Source: a bacterium (GTDB taxonomy: Bacteria > Sysuimicrobiota > Sysuimicrobiia > Sysuimicrobiales > Segetimicrobiaceae). Taken from it: DNA of 64,000 nt. A program made the position numbers and the translations under genes. The stretch covers positions 1 to 64,000 of the forward strand of contig DATGFS010000032.1 of the NCBI GenBank assembly GCA_035308905.1, in the 5' to 3' direction. Under the pieces are notes generated by a model. The model was given only the letters and a program-made list of their open reading frames with translations, was not told where the DNA came from and searched no databases. This document shows, one piece after another, positions 60,638 to 64,000 of the stretch; position 1 is the stretch's first letter, and the number at the start of each line of letters is the position of its first letter.

Positions 60638-60934
60638 CTAGCCGCCGGCGATGGCCCCGATGATCAAAAACGGCTCCTCGCCGGCCGCGACCGTGTCGGG
60701 GAGGGGGGCATCCGGCGGGTCCTGCGACAGATCGCGCTCGCACGCAAAGAACCGGACGAGCGGCCGGCGCTGCTGCGTGACGTGGTCGCGCACCGTGCCA
60801 CGCAGCACCGGGTAGCGCGCCTCGAGCGCGTCGAGCACCGACCGCTGCGTGACCGGACCGCGGACGTCGAGCGCGACTTCACGCTCCGTCTTCGCGAGCG
60901 TGCGCAGGTGATGGGGCAGAACGACCCGGATCAC
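60638..60934 (-). CDS. MoaD/ThiS-like ubiquitin-fold protein
   Basis: A 98-residue beta-grasp protein: [20 protein letters not shown] (first hairpin), [20 protein letters not shown] (helix) and a C-terminal [13 protein letters not shown] ending in Gly-Gly. A terminal GG allows adenylation by an E1-like (MoeB/ThiF) enzyme to carry sulfur or to be conjugated. The GTG overlaps the stop of the propeller gene (GTGA), so it is made with it. No MoaE, MoeB or ThiF gene is adjacent. Confidence 0.82.
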   Translation of the reverse strand: MIRVVLPHHLRTLAKTEREVALDVRGPVTQRSVLDALEARYPVLRGTVRDHVTQQRRPLVRFFACERDLSQDPPDAPLPDTVAAGEEPFLIIGAIAGG

Positions 60935-62046
60935 GCCAGGGTCTGTACCTCGACCGAGAGCACGGCCGGCAGATCGCGCACGATCGGCGCCCACGTGCCG
61001 CCGCCGTCCGACGACGCGTACACCTGTCCGCCGGTCGTGCCGAAGTAGAGGCCGCACGCATCGAGCGAGTCGACGGCCATCGCGTCCCGCAGCACGTTGA
61101 CGTAGCAATCCCGCTGAGGCAGCCCGTTCGTGAGCGCTTCCCACTCGTTGCCGCCGGTCCGGCTGCGGTAGACTCTGAGCTTTCCGTCCGGCGGAAAATG
61201 CTCGGAGTCGCTCTTGATCGGGAGCACATAGATCGTCTGCGGCTCGTGCGCATGGACGTCGATGACGAACCCGAAGTCGGTCGGCAGGTTGCCGCTGACC
61301 TCGTGCCAGGAGTCGGCGGCGTCGTCGCTGCGCATCACGTCCCAATGCTTCTGCATGAACAGGGTGCGCGGCCGCGAGGGGTGCATCGCAATCCGGTGCA
61401 CGCAGTGGCCGACCTCTCCCGTCGGATTGGGCATTTGCTCCGAGCGCAGCCCGCGGTTCGCCGGCCGCCACGTCTTGGCCCCGTCGTCGCTGCGGAAGAC
61501 GCCCGCCGCCGAGATGGCGATGTACATCCGCGCTGCGTCGTTGGGGTCGAGCAAGATCGTGTGGAGGCACATCCCGCCTGCGCCCGGCATCCAGTTGGGC
61601 CCGGAGCCGTGGCCGCGCAGGCCGGGCAGCTCCTCCCACGTTTTCCCCGCGTCCGCCGAACGGAAGAGGGCGGCGTCCTCCACCCCCGCATACACGGCGT
61701 CCGCGTCGGTGAGCGACGGCTCGAGATGCCAGACGCGCTTGAACTCCCACGGGTGCTGGGTGCCGTCGTACCACTGGTGCGTCCCGGTCGCGCCGGCGTA
61801 CGTGAACTGGTTGCCCACCGGCTCCCAGGTCTTCCCTCCGTCGTCGGAGCGCTGAATCTGCTGACCGAACCAGCCGCTCGACTGCGAGGCGTACAGCCGG
61901 TTCGGATCGGCCGGCGAGCCTTTGACGTGGTAGATCTCCCAGCCCGCGAAGTGCGGGCCGGCGACGTCCCACCGGCTGCGCTTTCCGTCGGACGTCAGGA
62001 TAAACGCGCCCTTGCGCGTACCGACCAAGACCCGTACCCCGCTCAT
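60931..62046 (-). CDS. BNR/Asp-box beta-propeller protein (sialidase-like)
   Basis: The 371-residue protein has five or more Asp-box motifs: [44 protein letters not shown] and [10 protein letters not shown], separated by about 50-60 residues, giving a five- to six-bladed propeller. It starts [18 protein letters not shown] with no signal peptide, so it is cytoplasmic. The Arg triad of true sialidases is not recognised. It overlaps both the MarR gene (ATGA) and the MoaD-like gene (GTGA). Confidence 0.85.
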   Translation of the reverse strand: MSGVRVLVGTRKGAFILTSDGKRSRWDVAGPHFAGWEIYHVKGSPADPNRLYASQSSGWFGQQIQRSDDGGKTWEPVGNQFTYAGATGTHQWYDGTQHPWEFKRVWHLEPSLTDADAVYAGVEDAALFRSADAGKTWEELPGLRGHGSGPNWMPGAGGMCLHTILLDPNDAARMYIAISAAGVFRSDDGAKTWRPANRGLRSEQMPNPTGEVGHCVHRIAMHPSRPRTLFMQKHWDVMRSDDAADSWHEVSGNLPTDFGFVIDVHAHEPQTIYVLPIKSDSEHFPPDGKLRVYRSRTGGNEWEALTNGLPQRDCYVNVLRDAMAVDSLDACGLYFGTTGGQVYASSDGGGTWAPIVRDLPAVLSVEVQTLA

Positions 62047-62426
62047 CGTCCACCCCTTTCGAGTTGATCCTGCGCTTCTTTCCACGCCGGAAACGCCCGC
62101 TCGGCCTTGCGCCGCCCGCCCGCGGTGAGCCGGACCGGCCGCCGCCTCGCGTCGCCGGCGCGCGCCGCGCTGACCCAGCCGTTGCGCTCGAGCACGGCGG
62201 CGACGCGGGTCAGCGTGGTTCGCTCCAAGCCCAGCGCGCTGGCGAGCTCCGTGATCGACGTCGGGCCTTTGAGCGCGAGCGCGGCGAGCACGGAGAACTG
62301 CGTCGCGCGCAGCCCGTGCGGCCGCAGCCGCTGCTCGAAGAGCCTCGTCACGGCGCGCGCGTAGCGCCGCGCGGCGAGGCACCGGCACGCCCTGGTCGGG
62401 GAGAGATCCACGTTCGCGGCCGTCAT
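62043..62426 (-). CDS. MarR-family transcription regulator
   Basis: The 127-residue regulator has the MarR winged helix: [20 protein letters not shown], then [20 protein letters not shown] (recognition helix) and the wing [14 protein letters not shown]. Cys14 and Cys16 near the N-terminus (RACRC) could act as a redox switch. It is first in the operon with the propeller and MoaD-like genes. A palindrome directly upstream suggests autoregulation and control of the divergent solute-binding gene. Confidence 0.88.
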   Translation of the reverse strand: MTAANVDLSPTRACRCLAARRYARAVTRLFEQRLRPHGLRATQFSVLAALALKGPTSITELASALGLERTTLTRVAAVLERNGWVSAARAGDARRRPVRLTAGGRRKAERAFPAWKEAQDQLERGGR

Positions 62427-62429
62427 CGT

Positions 62430-62441
62430 GTGTATATACAC
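62430..62441. promoter_or_regulatory. palindromic operator upstream of MarR gene
   Basis: GTGTATATACAC is a perfect 12-bp palindrome, AT-rich at its centre in a very GC-rich context. It lies 3 bp upstream of the MarR start and faces the divergent solute-binding gene. MarR proteins usually bind such dyads. Confidence 0.55.
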
Positions 62442-62600
62442 TTGATTACGGGGCGTCAAGAACCCTCCCCGACGCCGCCTGCCGCGCCCCGTCTCGCCCG
62501 AGCGGGCCGCCGCAGGAACGCGCGGCCCGATGGGTCGAACACGAATCCCGCGACCCGAGATCCAGAGCCGGGCCGCGCACGGGACACACGAGGGGGGCCC

Positions 62601-64000
62601 ATGATGCGGACCGATCTGTATCGCGCCGCCGCGCTGGTCGTTGCGTGCGCGGTTGCCTTCACACTCGGCATTCCGGGCGGCGGCCGCGCCGCCGCGCCGG
62701 CGTCGTTGCACGTCGCGATCGGCATCGACGCCGACACGCTCGACCCCGAGGGCCAGACGACCACCACCATTGCCAACATCGTGGACTATATGTTCGACTC
62801 GCTGGTCTGGCCCAACGACGAGCGGTCCGGCGTCAAACCGGGCGAGCCGCAGTACACGAAGCTCGTGCCGCAGCTTGCGACGTCCTGGACGGTGAGCCGC
62901 GACGGCCTGACCTACACGTTCAAGCTGCGCCAGGGCGTCAAGTTCCAGGACGGGACCGACTTCAACGCCGAGGCCGTGAAGTTCAACGTGCAGCGCTGGC
63001 TCGACACCTCGGTGCGCAATCCCAACCGCTACTACTTCACGGACATCGACACGAGCCGCATCGACACCCCGGACCCGTATACCATCGTGCTGCACCTGAA
63101 GCAGCCGAGCCCGACCCTCCTGGGCCGGATCGCGAGCGGCGTGGGCGAAATCCTGTCGCCGTCGGCGGTCCGGAAGATCGGCAACGACAAGATTCCGCTG
63201 GGCCCGCTCGCCGCGGGCACGGGGCCCTACATGTTCAAGGAGTGGGTCCACGGCGACCACGTCACGCTGGTCCGCAACCCGAGCTACTGGGGCCGCAAGC
63301 CGTACTTCGACGAGGTGGTGTTCCGCGTAGTCCCGAACGCCGGCACCCGCGAGACGATGCTGCGCGCCGGGGACGTGCAGATGGCCTTCGAGCCGCCCGC
63401 CCCGGACGTGCCGGCGCTGCGCAAGGACGCGAACCTGCGCGTGGTCGAGGGGCCGAGCGACCGCGACGTGTTCGTCGGCCTCAACACGCAATACGGGCCG
63501 TTGAAGGACGCGCGCGTCCGGCAGGCGCTCAATTACGCGGTCAACAAGCAGGCGATCATTCACAGCGTCCTCTTCGGGCTGGCGACCGTGCTCGAATCGC
63601 CGACGACGCCGTTCTTGTTCGGCTACACGAAGCTCCAGGCCGGTGGCTGGCCGTTCAACCCGGTCAAGGCCAAAGCGCTGCTCGCCGAGGCCGGGTTTCC
63701 AAACGGGTTCACGCTGAACTTCCGGACGCCGACGGGCCGCTACATCCAGGACTACCAGTTTGCCCAGGCGGTGGCGGCCCAGCTCGCCAACGTCGGGGTC
63801 AAAGCCCAGATCCAGACGACCGACTGGCCGTCCTATGTCAGCTGGATGGTCACGCCGCTCGAGCGCACGCCGCTGCAGATCTTCGTGCTCGGGTGGGCGA
63901 CCCAATATCTCGACGCGGACGGCGAGCTGTACGGCCAGTTCTATTCAGGGCAGGCGCCGCCGAAGGGCCTCGCGCCGACGTTCTACAAGGACGCCAAGGT
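62601..64000 (+). CDS. family-5 ABC solute-binding protein, 3' end beyond the window
   Basis: The visible 466 residues start with a Sec signal (about 1-30, ending RAAAPA) and show SBP_bac_5 features: LHVAIGIDADTLDPEGQTT, PQLATSWTVSRDGLTYTFKL, FQDGTDFNAEAVKFNVQRW and GTGPYMFKEWVHGDHVTLV. It binds a peptide or other small organic molecule for an ABC importer; permease genes may follow outside the window. GAGGGGGGCCC precedes the ATG. It is divergent from the MarR operon. Confidence 0.92.
   Translation, partial: MMRTDLYRAAALVVACAVAFTLGIPGGGRAAAPASLHVAIGIDADTLDPEGQTTTTIANIVDYMFDSLVWPNDERSGVKPGEPQYTKLVPQLATSWTVSRDGLTYTFKLRQGVKFQDGTDFNAEAVKFNVQRWLDTSVRNPNRYYFTDIDTSRIDTPDPYTIVLHLKQPSPTLLGRIASGVGEILSPSAVRKIGNDKIPLGPLAAGTGPYMFKEWVHGDHVTLVRNPSYWGRKPYFDEVVFRVVPNAGTRETMLRAGDVQMAFEPPAPDVPALRKDANLRVVEGPSDRDVFVGLNTQYGPLKDARVRQALNYAVNKQAIIHSVLFGLATVLESPTTPFLFGYTKLQAGGWPFNPVKAKALLAEAGFPNGFTLNFRTPTGRYIQDYQFAQAVAAQLANVGVKAQIQTTDWPSYVSWMVTPLERTPLQIFVLGWATQYLDADGELYGQFYSGQAPPKGLAPTFYKDAK

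Overview
The window is high-GC bacterial chromosome with short spacers, many GTG starts and frequent ATGA/GTGA overlaps. It holds no rRNA, tRNA, CRISPR array, phage module or recognisable transposase. A beta-barrel-like secreted protein (26953-27786), Tat- and Sec-type solute-binding proteins, several xanthine-dehydrogenase-family enzymes, DUF1059, DUF881 and LVIVD-repeat proteins suggest a diderm, free-living, metabolically broad soil or sediment lineage, perhaps of the Rokubacteria/Methylomirabilota or Sysuimicrobiota kind. That placement is inference from gene content only.

Region 1 (1-11000) is loosely packed and full of remnants: a FabZ tail, a duplicated STAS tail, a Crp tail, an anti-sigma ATPase fragment, and HxlR/SCP2 and cupin fragments. 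Between them are intact genes: a repeat-rich membrane protein, a 41-aa ORF coupled to a DUF881 protein, a cold-shock protein, an anti-sigma antagonist, three Crp/Fnr regulators, small exported proteins (SYLF, YtxH), a 23-aa membrane microprotein and a DUF1059 protein. Two copies of an upstream element (560-638 and 6555-6630) mark this region.

Region 2 (11300-29800) is mixed: SDR, ChaN-like and MFS genes; a GAF/coiled-coil/degenerate HD-GYP protein; a family-5 solute-binding protein divergent from a racemase-family protein; a VapBC pair next to a cut-off dipeptidase gene; an LVIVD protein; an isochorismatase-fold protein without its catalytic cysteine, followed by a BisC/DMSO-reductase-type molybdoenzyme; a DCC protein; an outer-membrane barrel; an alpha/beta hydrolase; and a cation-efflux protein.

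Region 3 (30094-41334) is the centre of interest. One tight operon encodes two paralogous molybdenum hydroxylase large subunits, a DUF1116 protein, one FAD subunit, one 2Fe-2S subunit, an NMT1/SsuA-type binding protein, a NicX-family (2,5-dihydroxypyridine dioxygenase) protein with the His/His-x-Asp ligand pattern at the same spacing as NicX, and an ABC permease and ATPase. It reads as uptake, hydroxylation and ring opening of an N-heteroaromatic compound. The substrate is unknown.

Region 4 (41340-64000) holds small metabolic modules: cupins, an amidohydrolase-like protein, an ATP-dependent DNA ligase, threonine dehydratase, DUF4389, a LolCD/MacB-type exporter, aldo/keto reductases, a pectate-lyase-like beta-helix protein, a lone CoxL-type molybdoenzyme, an LLM-DUF2848-cupin cluster, MmgE/PrpD with a UbiA-family protein, and a tightly overlapped MarR - BNR propeller - MoaD-like operon divergent from a solute-binding protein that runs off the end.
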